From contig CANJCB010000042.1 of assembly GCA_947473305.1 (NCBI GenBank), positions 1 to 35,142 on the forward strand: a stretch of DNA of 35,142 nt. The letters are read 5' to 3'. Positions 24,585-32,877 of the stretch are shown here, one piece after another. The translations under genes were made by a program, and so were the position numbers. This DNA comes from Rhodospirillales bacterium. Lineage in GTDB: Bacteria; Pseudomonadota; Alphaproteobacteria; ATCC43930; CGMCC-115725. The notes beneath the pieces were generated by a model that had not been told where the DNA came from, searched no databases, and was given only the letters and a program-made list of their open reading frames with translations. The number at the start of each line of letters is the position of its first letter. Position 1 is the stretch's first letter.

Positions 24585-25787
24585 ATGAAAGCCTTCGACG
24601 GCATCCGCGTCCTCGATTTCACCCATGTGATCGCGGGACCCTTCTGTACCTATCAATTGGCTCTCCTGGGCGCCGATGTGATCAAGGTCGAGGAACCCGA
24701 ATCGGGCGACTACCTGCGCGGCCGGGGCGGCGTCGATGCCTTGAGGCGGTCCTTGATGGGCGACCATTTTGCCTGCCAGAACGCCAACAAGCGGTCGATC
24801 GCCATCGATCTCAAGCACCCCGACGGCGCGGCGCTGGCGCGGCGGTTGGCCAAGCGTGCCGATGTGCTGGTGGAGAATTTCCGCCCCGGCACCATGGACC
24901 GGCTGGGGCTCGGCTACGACGCGGTGAAGGCGCGGAACCCGAAGCTGGTCTATTGCTCGCTGAGCGGTTACGGGCAGATCGGCGACCTCGGGTCCCGTCC
25001 GGTCTACGACAATGTGGTGCAGGCCTTCAGCGGCTTGATGGCGGCGACAGGAACCGCGACTTCCGGGCCACTCAAGAGCGGCGCGCCGATCCTCGATTAT
25101 GCCTCGGGCACGATGGCGGCCTTTGCCGTGGCGGCGGCGCTGATGCGCCGGGAACGCACGGGGGAAGGCCAATACGTCGATGTCTCGATGGTGGACACCG
25201 CCTTCATGCTGATGAGCCCGGTAATCTCCTCGCTGCTCAATGCAGGCAAGCCGCCGAAGCCCCATGCCAATGACCATGCCCTGGCGGCGGCAAGCTGCTA
25301 TGTGGCCGCGGATGGCGAACTCATCATGCTGGGGTCCTGCAATCAGGCGCAATTCGAGACCCTGTGCCGGTTGATCGGGCGGGAGGATCTTCTGGCGGAT
25401 ATGCGCTTCGCGGATGTCCGCCTGCAGGATCCGCATCGTGCGGCCCTGGAGCCTATCCTCGCCGGGGAAATGAAAAAGCGGACTGCTGCGGAATGGGAAA
25501 CCTTGCTCGCGGCCCAGGTCCCCGCCACCCGGGTGCGTAAGCTCGGCGAGGCGCTTGAGGGTTCAGATGCCGTCGGTCGCGGCGTCGTCCAGAAAATCAC
25601 CTATCCCGGCGCGCCGGAGGGTGGCTTGGCGGTGCCGGTCGCAGCCTATCGCACCGATAGGGACGGGCCGGAGATCACGACTCCGCCCTCGCCACTGGGC
25701 CAGGATGGTCGATCTGTGCTGGCGGAACTCGGTCTTTCCGAGGAGGACCAGAACCGCTTGGCGGAAAGCGGCGCGGTCCGCTTCTAG
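24585..25787 (+). CDS. CaiB/BaiF-family (class III) CoA-transferase A
   Basis: The 400-aa enzyme has the family start GIRVLDFTHVIAGPFCTYQLALLGADVIKVEEP (7-39), NKRSIAIDLKHPDGAALARRLAKRADVLVENFRPG (68-102) and YCSLSGYGQ (123-131). The catalytic aspartate is Asp171 in APILDYASGTMAAF, which would form the aspartyl-CoA anhydride. Class III enzymes move CoA between carboxylic acids, for example formyl/oxalyl, carnitine or mesaconyl/succinyl. GAGG lies about ten bases before the ATG. A second member sits at 26798-27997. It converges on binding protein B. Confidence 0.94.
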   Translation: MKAFDGIRVLDFTHVIAGPFCTYQLALLGADVIKVEEPESGDYLRGRGGVDALRRSLMGDHFACQNANKRSIAIDLKHPDGAALARRLAKRADVLVENFRPGTMDRLGLGYDAVKARNPKLVYCSLSGYGQIGDLGSRPVYDNVVQAFSGLMAATGTATSGPLKSGAPILDYASGTMAAFAVAAALMRRERTGEGQYVDVSMVDTAFMLMSPVISSLLNAGKPPKPHANDHALAAASCYVAADGELIMLGSCNQAQFETLCRLIGREDLLADMRFADVRLQDPHRAALEPILAGEMKKRTAAEWETLLAAQVPATRVRKLGEALEGSDAVGRGVVQKITYPGAPEGGLAVPVAAYRTDRDGPEITTPPSPLGQDGRSVLAELGLSEEDQNRLAESGAVRF

Positions 25788-25805
25788 AACCGCGCCGATC
25801 TTCGC

Positions 25806-26648
25806 CTAGAACTTCACGCCGGCGGGGATCTTCTCGACTTCGAGGCCGGCTTCCTTCATGGCGTCATAGATCGCCGTGGTCGCGCCGCCGCCGGCCTGAT
25901 AGGCCGTGGCCCAATCCTGCATGAAGCGCAGGAAGCGACCGTCGCCGTCCTTGCGGGTGCCGCCGCCCGAAGGGGGAGCCTCCACCGGCTGCAGCAAGGT
26001 GATATCGCCGAGGTTCGGGTTGTTCTTGACGCCGATGAGGCCAAGGAGAAGTCCCATCACCACGGCATCGGACTTGCCCGCCTGTACTTCGAGCACAGCC
26101 TCGCTGGTGCTTTTCAGGGCGCGGATCGAGGCGCCGGTCAGCCGCTTTTTCGCCGCCAACTCGTCGGTCGTGCCCATGACCACGGAGATCGTCGTGGCGG
26201 GCTTGTTGTAGTTGCTCCAGTCCTTGCCCGGATCGAAACCCTTCCGATTGAAGGCGACGACGGGCATCAGATAAAGCGGCTCGAACATGTCGACGGCCGC
26301 CCTGCGCTCCTCGGTCACGGTCAGCGGAATATAGACGTCGATTCGGTTGGCCTGGAGATCGAGGATCGTCGTCTGGTTGGTGGTCTCGACATATTCGAGC
26401 GCCACAGGATGTCCCAGCTTCTCCCCGAGCTTCCCGACGAAGTCCTTGGTCATCGTATCGATGAAGCCCTTCACCTTGCCGCCGTCGACCCATTGATAGG
26501 GCGCGCGGTTCGGGATGAAGCCGACCCGGATCTTGCCGGTCTTGTCGATCTGCTCCCAGGTGGATGTCTGCGCCATGGCGGGCTGCGAGATCGCGAAACC
26601 GATCATGACTGCCAAGGTTACAAAGAGCGATGCTCGCAAGTTTTTCAT
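25806..26648 (-). CDS. Family 3 ABC substrate-binding protein, orphan paralogue B
   Basis: The 280-aa periplasmic protein starts at ATG 26648 with AGGGGAA upstream; an earlier in-frame start lacks such a site. The signal peptide is about residues 1-27 (ending PAMAQ). The mature part has IRVGFIPNRAPYQWVDGGKVKGFIDTMTKDFV, VMGTTDELAAKKRL, PPSGGGTRKDGDGRF and the terminus VEKIPAGVKF, shared with paralogue A. It lies between two CoA-transferase genes, with the shared operator box 46 bp upstream. Like A it lacks an adjacent transporter, and might feed the GltJKL-like permease at 28006-30106 (inference). Confidence 0.9.
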   Translation of the reverse strand: MKNLRASLFVTLAVMIGFAISQPAMAQTSTWEQIDKTGKIRVGFIPNRAPYQWVDGGKVKGFIDTMTKDFVGKLGEKLGHPVALEYVETTNQTTILDLQANRIDVYIPLTVTEERRAAVDMFEPLYLMPVVAFNRKGFDPGKDWSNYNKPATTISVVMGTTDELAAKKRLTGASIRALKSTSEAVLEVQAGKSDAVVMGLLLGLIGVKNNPNLGDITLLQPVEAPPSGGGTRKDGDGRFLRFMQDWATAYQAGGGATTAIYDAMKEAGLEVEKIPAGVKF

Positions 26649-26693
26649 CGGGTTCCCCTGTTCCAATTGGTTTGCCAGCGACTTGATAATTTA

Positions 26694-26724
26694 TATACAA
26701 AACATAGAATGATACGCAAACAAG
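26694..26724. promoter_or_regulatory. Shared AT-rich operator box, copy 2
   Basis: It begins TATACAAAACATAGAA, identical to copy 1 (23528-23559), and ends ACGCAAACAAG, a slightly shorter and diverged version of the second half. It has the same orientation and position: between a leftward gene (binding protein B, start 26648) and a rightward gene (CoA-transferase B, start 26798). Confidence 0.65.
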
Positions 26725-26797
26725 TATGCTCTTGCGGATCGCTTGTTTTCGCCTGCGCGAAAATCGCCGGGCTTGGGAAAAATTGGGAGGACACGAC

Positions 26798-27997
26798 ATG
26801 GCGCAGCCCTATAGCGGCATCAAGGTAATCGACATGACCCACGTGCTGGCGGGTCCCTTCGCCACCTATCAGCTTGCGGTGCTGGGCGCGGAGGTCATCA
26901 AGATCGAGAACCCGCGCCAGCCCGATCAGGTGCGCGAGACGGGCGTCGAGGACGAATGGGGCCATCGCCTCATGAACACGAATTTCCTGACGCAGGGCTC
27001 GAACAAGCGGGCGATCACCCTCGACATTCACTCGGAGAAGGGCCGCGAGATCCTGTTGAAGCTGGTCAAGGGCGCGGATGTCTTCGTGCAGAATTACCGG
27101 ACCGGCGCGCTCGAGGGCCTGGGTCTCGGCTACGAGGCTCTGAAGAAGCTGAATCCCAACCTGATCTATTGCTCGATGACGGGTTTCGGCGCGACCGGCC
27201 CCAAGGGCCAGCACACGGCTTACGACGGCGTCATCCAGGCCACTTCCGGGCTCATGAGCGTTTCAGGCACGCCGGAGGTCAACCCCCTCAAGGTGGGCGC
27301 GGCGGTGGTCGATTATGCGAGCGGAACGACAGCCGCCTTCGCGATCGCCAGCGCGATCGTGCAGCGGGAGCGCAACGGGGGCGGCAGTCAGCATATCGAC
27401 GTGGCGATGATGGATGCGGCGCTCATGCTCTTGAGCTCGAACGTCTGCGGCTATATGTCGACGGGCAAGCGCCTCTCGGCCCCGCGTGGCAACGCCTATC
27501 CGACGGCCGGCGGCAGCTGCTTCGAGACCAAGGAGGGGCTCATCATGCTGTCCTCGATCAACGACCGGCAGCATATCCGGCTCTGGAAGCTCTTGGGTCG
27601 CGAGGATTTCGCCAAGCTCTACCGGCACTTCGACCAGGTCGAGCACGATGCCGAGCTGCGCGGCGAGCTGACCCGGATCTTCATGACCAAGACGGCGGCC
27701 GAATGGGAAGAGATCCTCAACGGCGCCGGCGTGCCCGCGGGCCGCGTCCGCACCATCCCCGAAGCCCTGGAGATGGAACAGACCAAGGGCCGCAAGAACC
27801 TCCTGCACACGCATGAGTATGTGAAGGGCGTCGAGGGGCCGGTGACCGTGCCGGTCCAGGGTTTCTCCTACGAGCACGATGGCGCCAAGATCCATTCGCC
27901 GCCGCCGATGATGGGCGAGCATACCGACGATGTGCTGAAGGAATTGGGCTACGGCGCCCAGGAGATCGCCGCGCTCCACGAGCAGGGGGTCGTTTAA
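26798..27997 (+). CDS. CaiB/BaiF-family (class III) CoA-transferase B
   Basis: The 399-aa protein is clearly related to CoA-transferase A: GIKVIDMTHVLAGPFATYQLAVLGAEVIKIENP, NKRAITLDIHSEKG, YCSMTGFGATGPKG and VVDYASGTTAAF, with catalytic Asp172. GGGAGG lies upstream of the ATG at 26798. It is divergent from binding protein B and converges on the ABC ATPase gene with an 8-bp gap. Two different class III CoA-transferases within 4 kb suggest either two acyl substrates or a heteromeric enzyme. The pair may activate acids produced by aminotransfer and later dehydrogenation (inference). Confidence 0.94.
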   Translation: MAQPYSGIKVIDMTHVLAGPFATYQLAVLGAEVIKIENPRQPDQVRETGVEDEWGHRLMNTNFLTQGSNKRAITLDIHSEKGREILLKLVKGADVFVQNYRTGALEGLGLGYEALKKLNPNLIYCSMTGFGATGPKGQHTAYDGVIQATSGLMSVSGTPEVNPLKVGAAVVDYASGTTAAFAIASAIVQRERNGGGSQHIDVAMMDAALMLLSSNVCGYMSTGKRLSAPRGNAYPTAGGSCFETKEGLIMLSSINDRQHIRLWKLLGREDFAKLYRHFDQVEHDAELRGELTRIFMTKTAAEWEEILNGAGVPAGRVRTIPEALEMEQTKGRKNLLHTHEYVKGVEGPVTVPVQGFSYEHDGAKIHSPPPMMGEHTDDVLKELGYGAQEIAALHEQGVV

Positions 27998-28005
27998 CCC
28001 CAGGA

Positions 28006-28734
28006 TCAGTGGCGCAGGATCTTCGAGAGGAAGAGCTGCGCCCGGTCGCTGGTCGGCCGGTCGAAGAACACGTCGCGGGGACTGTCTTCCTGGATTGCGC
28101 CCTGGTCCATGAAGACGACCCGATGGGCGACCTTGCTGGCAAAGCCCATTTCGTGGGTCACGACCATCATGGTCATGCCGTCCTGGGCAAGGCTCGTCAT
28201 CACGTCGAGCACCTCGTTGATCATCTCCGGATCAAGCGCGGAGGTCGGCTCGTCGAAGAGCATGGCGATGGGATCCATGGCGAGCGCCCGGGCGATGGCG
28301 ACCCGTTGCTGCTGGCCGCCGGAGAGATTGGCCGGATAGCGATCCGCGAAGTCGCTGAGACCCACGCGCTCCAGGAGTTCCAGCGCGCGGGTCCTGGCCG
28401 TCTCCTTGCTGCGGCGGAGCACCTTCAGGGGCGCCAGCATGATGTTCTCGGCGGCGGTCATATGGGGATAGAGCTCGAAATTCTGGAAGACCATGCCGAT
28501 GCGGGCGCGGAGCTTCGGCAGGCTGGTCTTGGGCGAGGCGACGGAGACGCCGTCCACGGTGATCTCGCCCCTGTCGATGCGCTCCAATCCGTTGACGCAT
28601 TTGATCAGCGTGCTCTTGCCCGAGCCCGAGGGGCCGCAGACCACGACGACCTCGCCCTTGGCGACGCTCGTCGAGCAATCCTTCAAGACCTGGAACTCGC
28701 CGAACCATTTGCTGACATGCTCGATCGCGATCAT
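28006..28734 (-). CDS. Polar amino-acid ABC transporter ATPase (GltL/GlnQ-like)
   Basis: The 242-aa nucleotide-binding subunit has Walker [10 protein letters not shown] (34-42), Q-loop [17 protein letters not shown], signature [15 protein letters not shown] and Walker [15 protein letters not shown], then VVTHEMGFA with the switch His. [18 protein letters not shown] is the typical PAAT ending. The ATG at 28734 overlaps the permease stop (ATGA). It is the last gene of a leftward operon of four (30982 to 28006): binding protein, two permeases, ATPase. Confidence 0.95.
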   Translation of the reverse strand: MIAIEHVSKWFGEFQVLKDCSTSVAKGEVVVVCGPSGSGKSTLIKCVNGLERIDRGEITVDGVSVASPKTSLPKLRARIGMVFQNFELYPHMTAAENIMLAPLKVLRRSKETARTRALELLERVGLSDFADRYPANLSGGQQQRVAIARALAMDPIAMLFDEPTSALDPEMINEVLDVMTSLAQDGMTMMVVTHEMGFASKVAHRVVFMDQGAIQEDSPRDVFFDRPTSDRAQLFLSKILRH

Positions 28735-29387
28735 AGGGCGTAGCGCCTTTCGAGCCGCTTCACGAGGCGAGCCCCGCCGAAGCAGAGGGTGAAGTAAACG
28801 AGGGCGGCAAAGACATAGAGTTCGGTGAGCTGGTGGTCCCGCGTGCCGACGATCTCGGCGGCGGTGAGAAAATCGCGCACTCCCACCACATAGACCAGCG
28901 ACGTGCTCTTGAAGAGGTTGATGCATTGGAGCAGCAGCACCGGCACCATGTTGCGGAAGGCCTGGGGCAGCACGATGGCTCGCATGACCGCGCCATAGGG
29001 CAGGCCCGTGGCGAGACCGGCCATGATCTGCCCCTGTCGCACGCTCTGGATGCCGGAACGGATGATCTCGCAGAAGAAGGCCGCTTCGAAGAGCACGAAG
29101 GCGATGAGCGCCGCGTCGAAGCCGGCGATGGGATGGCCGAGAAACAGCGGGATCAGGAAATAGAACCAGAAGATCAGCAGCAGCAGCGGCAGGGAGCGGA
29201 AGAGCACCACATAAGTAGCCGCGAAAGTCCGAACCGCTCTGAGGCGAGAGAGACGCAGCACGGCCAGCACCGCGCCGAGCGACAGGCCGCCCGCGATGGC
29301 GAGCACCGTCAGCAGGAGCGAGACGCCCATGCCTTCGAGCAGGAGCGGTAGGGACCGGATGATGACGCCGAGATCGAAGCCGCTCAT
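28731..29387 (-). CDS. Polar amino-acid ABC transporter permease 2 (GltK-like)
   Basis: The 218-aa inner-membrane permease of the His/Glu/Gln/Arg/opine (PAAT) family has about five hydrophobic helices. It has the N-terminal [33 protein letters not shown] segment and the coupling loop [35 protein letters not shown] (about 115-150). It overlaps the ATPase gene by four bases on one side and the first permease by four on the other. Confidence 0.93.
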   Translation of the reverse strand: MSGFDLGVIIRSLPLLLEGMGVSLLLTVLAIAGGLSLGAVLAVLRLSRLRAVRTFAATYVVLFRSLPLLLLIFWFYFLIPLFLGHPIAGFDAALIAFVLFEAAFFCEIIRSGIQSVRQGQIMAGLATGLPYGAVMRAIVLPQAFRNMVPVLLLQCINLFKSTSLVYVVGVRDFLTAAEIVGTRDHQLTELYVFAALVYFTLCFGGARLVKRLERRYAL

Positions 29388-30106
29388 CGGGTCGCCCGCG
29401 TGATCATGCCGGGCAGACGCGATCTCCGCTCGATGGCCATCATGATGGCCGTGGTGAGCATGGCGATCACGAAATAGACCGCGGAGGCGGTAATGAACAT
29501 CTCGAGCGGCTGATAGGTATATTCGGAGATCTGCCGGGTGCGGCTGGTGAGTTCCAGCAAGCCGATGCTGAGCGCAAGCGACGAGTTCTTGAAGATATTG
29601 ATGAACTCGTTGCCGAGCGCCGGGACGGCGATTCGCAGGCCCACCGGCAGGAGGATATAGCGATAGACCTGCCAGCGGGTGAGACCGGAGGCGAGCGCCG
29701 CATTGGCCTGGCCGCGCGGGATCGCCTCGATGCCGGCCCGGACCTGCTCCGCGACCATGGCGGCGGTATAGGTGCTGAGCGCCACCACCGAAGTCCAGAA
29801 CTCAGGAAAGGGCAGGTCCCGCTTGACCCAGAGGCCCGCGTTGCGCGGCAGGATCTCCGGCGCCACGAAATACCAGAGGAAGAAGATCACCAGCAGCGGC
29901 ACATTGCGGAAACATTCCACATAGGCCGCCGCCAGCGACCTTATCCACTTCGTCTCGGCGGTCCGCGCGATCCCGATCAGGCATCCCAGCACCAGGGCTA
30001 TCGCCCAGGAGATCAGGGATAGTAGGAGCGTCAGCTCAAGCCCTGAGATGATCCAATCAAAATAGGGATCGGTAAGGACCGCGCTCCATTTCCAGCTATA
30101 GCGCAA
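29384..30106 (-). CDS. Polar amino-acid ABC transporter permease 1 (GltJ-like)
   Basis: The 240-aa PAAT permease starts [37 protein letters not shown]. It has the [22 protein letters not shown] segment (about 67-88) that distinguishes GltJ-type subunits, and the EAA-like loop [36 protein letters not shown] (about 128-163). It begins three bases after the binding-protein stop and pairs with the GltK-like subunit. Glutamate/aspartate-type import fits the whole set, though related systems carry opines and other amino acids. Confidence 0.93.
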   Translation of the reverse strand: MRYSWKWSAVLTDPYFDWIISGLELTLLLSLISWAIALVLGCLIGIARTAETKWIRSLAAAYVECFRNVPLLVIFFLWYFVAPEILPRNAGLWVKRDLPFPEFWTSVVALSTYTAAMVAEQVRAGIEAIPRGQANAALASGLTRWQVYRYILLPVGLRIAVPALGNEFINIFKNSSLALSIGLLELTSRTRQISEYTYQPLEMFITASAVYFVIAMLTTAIMMAIERRSRLPGMITRATR

Positions 30107-30109
30107 GGC

Positions 30110-30982
30110 CTACTCGGGCAGCGCCTGGACCTTGAAGAGGGTCTTGGTTTCAGGATCCATCGACATGCCGATGGTGGAGAGCCACTTCTCGTAGATCTTG
30201 TCGATCTCGCCGGAGCGATAGAGGTCGGCCAGCGCCTTGTTGCCCACGAGGCGGAAGGCGGAATCGTCGCGCCGGACCACGATGGCGAAGGGATCGAAGG
30301 AGAGGCGGGGACCCGGTACCACGAGGTATTTGTCGGGCTGCTTGGAAGCCACGACCAGGCCATAGGCGGTCGGCTCGTCCGTCACATGGGCATCCGACCG
30401 GCTGCTTTCGAGCGAGGCCCAGGCCTGTGGATTGTCCTTGGTATTGATGAAGCGGATGCCGAGCTTCTGCTGCTCGTCGAGCGCCTTCATGATCTGCTCG
30501 TTGCTGGAGCCCTGGTTGACCGTCACGGGGCGACCCTTGAGGTCTGCCAGGCTCTTGATGCCGGTATCCGCGCGGGTGATGATCCGCGCCCCGGAGATAT
30601 ACATGGTCGAAAGATAGTCGACCTGCCGCTGCCGGGTAAAATTGTTGGTTGTGGTCGCGCAGACCATGTCGACTGTGCCGTTGACCAGCAACGGGATGCG
30701 GTTGACCGGCGTCAGCGACACATATTCGATCTTGAGGTCGGGACGCTTCAGTTCCTTCTTCACATCTTCGGCCACCCGGTGGCAGAGATCGATCGTATAG
30801 CCCTCGGGCTTGCCATTGGCGCCGATATAGGAGAAGGGCGGTGAATCCGCGTTATGGCCGATGACAATCTTGCCGCTGTCGTTGACCTTCTTGAGGGTGC
30901 CGTAGAGATCGTCGGCCGAAGCCGGACCCGCAAAAGCGAGTGTGGCCAGAAAAGCCGCGGATAACGCGAGCCGCCATACCAT
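30110..30982 (-). CDS. Glutamate/aspartate-type ABC substrate-binding protein (GltI-like, family 3)
   Basis: The 290-aa periplasmic protein has a signal peptide ending at about 23 (GPASA). GltI-like features are IVIGHNADSPPFSYIGANGKPEGYTIDLCHRVAEDVKKEL, the ligand region VNRIPLLVNGTVDMVCATTTNNFTRQRQVDYLSTMY (about 91-126), and LKGRPVTVNQGSSNEQIMKALDEQQ. It is the only binding protein in the window sitting inside its own family 3 operon. It differs strongly from orphan paralogues A and B and lacks their PSGGG and PAGVKF motifs. It is divergent from the amidohydrolase across a 157-bp gap with half-site repeats. Confidence 0.94.
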   Translation of the reverse strand: MVWRLALSAAFLATLAFAGPASADDLYGTLKKVNDSGKIVIGHNADSPPFSYIGANGKPEGYTIDLCHRVAEDVKKELKRPDLKIEYVSLTPVNRIPLLVNGTVDMVCATTTNNFTRQRQVDYLSTMYISGARIITRADTGIKSLADLKGRPVTVNQGSSNEQIMKALDEQQKLGIRFINTKDNPQAWASLESSRSDAHVTDEPTAYGLVVASKQPDKYLVVPGPRLSFDPFAIVVRRDDSAFRLVGNKALADLYRSGEIDKIYEKWLSTIGMSMDPETKTLFKVQALPE

Positions 30983-31016
30983 GAGTATCCTCCCGATATA
31001 TCTTTCTTGGCGGGCA

Positions 31017-31049
31017 GTTTGTGGGCAAACGATTGTTTGGTCAAGAAAG
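31017..31049. promoter_or_regulatory. Cluster of GTTTG/CAAAC half-sites in a divergent promoter
   Basis: GTTTG (31017-31021), CAAAC (31026-31030) and GTTTG (31035-31039) are evenly spaced by four bases, giving two overlapping palindromes. CTTTCTTG at 31002-31009 pairs with CAAGAAAG at 31042-31049, enclosing the array. It lies between the GltI-like gene (start 30982) and the amidohydrolase (start 31140) and is probably a regulator binding site. Confidence 0.45.
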
Positions 31050-31139
31050 CTTGCCGCTTCCGCCCGAAAGCCCTATCGGCAGGCTTGTCCCTGGGCGGAA
31101 CGGCGCATGGCCACTGCCGAAGCCACGGAGTAAGCGGGC

Positions 31140-31970
31140 ATGGAGATCATCGACGCGCAGATTCACGTCTGGCAGCCGAATTCGGTCGAGCGCCCCTGGC
31201 CATCGGGTGCGGTCAGCCGGCAGGGCGGCGCCTTCTCGGTCGAGCAGGCCCTGGCCGAGATGGATGCGGCCGGCGTCTCCCGCGCGATCCTCGTTCCGCC
31301 GTTCTGGGCCGGGGGTGACAGCGCCTATGCGCTGGAAGCGGCGCGGCGTCATCCCAGCCGCTTCGCGGTCATGGGCCATTTCGATCCCGATCTGGCGGGT
31401 GGGGTGGAGCGCCTCCATCAATGGCGGCATCGATCGGGAATGCTCGGCATCCGCCTCCTCATGGACACCGAAGCGACCTCGGCCTATGCCATGGACAAGC
31501 GTTACGCCTGGTTGTGGGCGGGCTGCGAGAACGCCCGGCTCCCTCTGATGTGCTGCCTCCCCGGTCATGTGGCGGCTCTCGGGCCGATCGCCCTGCGCCA
31601 TCGGAAGCTGAGGTTGATCGTGGATCATGCGGGACGCGATCCCGACGGGTCAAAGGACGCTGCCGCCTGGAAGGATCTGGACGATCTCCTGCAACTGGCC
31701 CGCTATCCCAATGTGGCGGTGAAGCTTTCGTCTTTGCCTTGCTTTTCGACCGCGCCTTATCCCTTTCCGGTCCTGCATGGGCCGATCGAACGGATATACG
31801 ACGCCTTCGGCGCGACGCGGCTCATCTGGGGCAGCGACGCGACGCGGCTGACCCATCCCTATCGGGACAACCTGAGGCTTTTCACCGAAGGGCTGAGCTT
31901 CCTGACCGAGAACGACCGCGACTGGATCCTCGGCGGCGCGGCGGCGGAATGGTGCGACTGGTCCCTTTAA
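31140..31970 (+). CDS. Amidohydrolase-2-family metal-dependent hydrolase (TIM barrel)
   Basis: The 276-aa cytosolic protein has the fold of 2-pyrone-4,6-dicarboxylate lactonases, fuconolactonases and related decarboxylases. Metal or active-site motifs are DAQIHVW (5-11), His163 in IVDHAGRD and Asp233 in IWGSDATRLTHP. The usual first-strand HxH is QxH here (Gln7, His9), a variant also met in this family (from memory). CGGAG lies upstream of the ATG at 31140. It is divergent from the amino-acid importer and convergent with a marR gene. It probably opens a lactone or amide, or decarboxylates a dicarboxylic acid; the substrate is unknown. Confidence 0.9.
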   Translation: MEIIDAQIHVWQPNSVERPWPSGAVSRQGGAFSVEQALAEMDAAGVSRAILVPPFWAGGDSAYALEAARRHPSRFAVMGHFDPDLAGGVERLHQWRHRSGMLGIRLLMDTEATSAYAMDKRYAWLWAGCENARLPLMCCLPGHVAALGPIALRHRKLRLIVDHAGRDPDGSKDAAAWKDLDDLLQLARYPNVAVKLSSLPCFSTAPYPFPVLHGPIERIYDAFGATRLIWGSDATRLTHPYRDNLRLFTEGLSFLTENDRDWILGGAAAEWCDWSL

Positions 31971-31980
31971 AGGGCGGCCG

Positions 31981-32583
31981 TCACGCGGATCTTTTCTTCA
32001 GGTCTTCCGGCGTTTCCAATGCGTGGAGCGCACGCTTGGAATCGATCAGCAGGGTAGAGATGATCTTGGTGAAGTGACGCGCTTCCGTCTTGGTCAAGGA
32101 GCCGAACATGATGTCGTTGGTCTCCCGCCGGATCGTGCCGACCTGACGCACGCGATCCCGCCCCTCCTCGGTGAGCCGAAGCAGCATGCTGCGGCCGTCG
32201 CGAACGTTCTTGTGCTTCTCCACGAGGCCCGCATCGATAAGCTTGTTGATTTCAGCGGTCACGAAGGGGCTTGAGACATGAAGTTGCTCCGCGAGGCGGG
32301 TGACGGTGCTGTCTCCCGCCTCGCCGATCGCGACGATCATGTTGAATTGCGGCGCCGTTACCGAGATATGCGCGGCGAAACGCTCGCGCGCCCGAAGCAT
32401 ATTCGATGACACGGTCAGTAGATTGTAGATCAGCTCACGGAAACGCGTGTCCGAGCCGTCCTGGAGGAAATTCTCCTGCGAGGTGCTGAGAGGCGGAAAT
32501 TGCTCGCTTGCGCCTCCTTGGGGGAATGTCTTCCTGTCGGCCGCATCCGCCGTGGTTTCTTCCCCTTGCCTTTGGGTCTTCAT
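31981..32583 (-). CDS. MarR-family transcriptional regulator
   Basis: The protein is 200 aa if started at ATG 32583, which has GGGGAG upstream; an earlier ATG at 32625 has no ribosome binding site. The first 45 residues are polar and probably disordered. The winged helix domain covers about 75-145 with TVTRLAEQLHVSSPFVTAEINKLIDAGLVEKHKNVRDGRS, including the classic MarR wing DGRS. MarR proteins act as dimers that leave DNA on binding aromatic or other small ligands. It converges on the amidohydrolase with a 10-bp gap and may control it and the importer through the half-sites at 31017-31049 (inference). Confidence 0.92.
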   Translation of the reverse strand: MKTQRQGEETTADAADRKTFPQGGASEQFPPLSTSQENFLQDGSDTRFRELIYNLLTVSSNMLRARERFAAHISVTAPQFNMIVAIGEAGDSTVTRLAEQLHVSSPFVTAEINKLIDAGLVEKHKNVRDGRSMLLRLTEEGRDRVRQVGTIRRETNDIMFGSLTKTEARHFTKIISTLLIDSKRALHALETPEDLKKRSA

Positions 32584-32877
32584 TGGCCGCTCCCCGGCAA
32601 ATCGCGTGTGCCCTATTTGACGCATAGCATAGTGCGTGTCGCACCGGAGCCTGCAATTACTCTTTGCGAGATTCTTGCCTCAAGCGTTCACAAAAACGGT
32701 AGTGCGTCGGCAAAGACGGAAGCGGCCGGCTTGGCAAGGCCGTCGGCTTGTCGCACGATGGTGTGTCGGCCTGAGCTGAAACCGGGGGCCATAAATAAGA
32801 CGAGGATCGCTGCCATCCCGGTCAAGGAACGATGGGCCGCTTCTTTCAACAGGTCGTTGATTTCGGATCGCGACGTC
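32584..32877. other. Intergenic region with no supported gene
   Basis: These 294 bases lie between the MarR start and the stop of the next leftward gene. A 42-codon minus-strand frame at 32688-32816 begins MAAILVLFMAPGF and looks hydrophobic, but it lacks a ribosome binding site and a recognisable homologue. The part near 32600-32645 should hold the marR promoter; CATAG occurs twice there (CATAGCATAG). No terminator is evident. Confidence 0.4.

Noticed and set aside
32688-32816. 42-codon hydrophobic minus-strand frame (MAAILVLFMAPGF...)
   Set aside because: No ribosome binding site and no homologue I recognise. A small membrane peptide cannot be excluded, but evidence is too thin.
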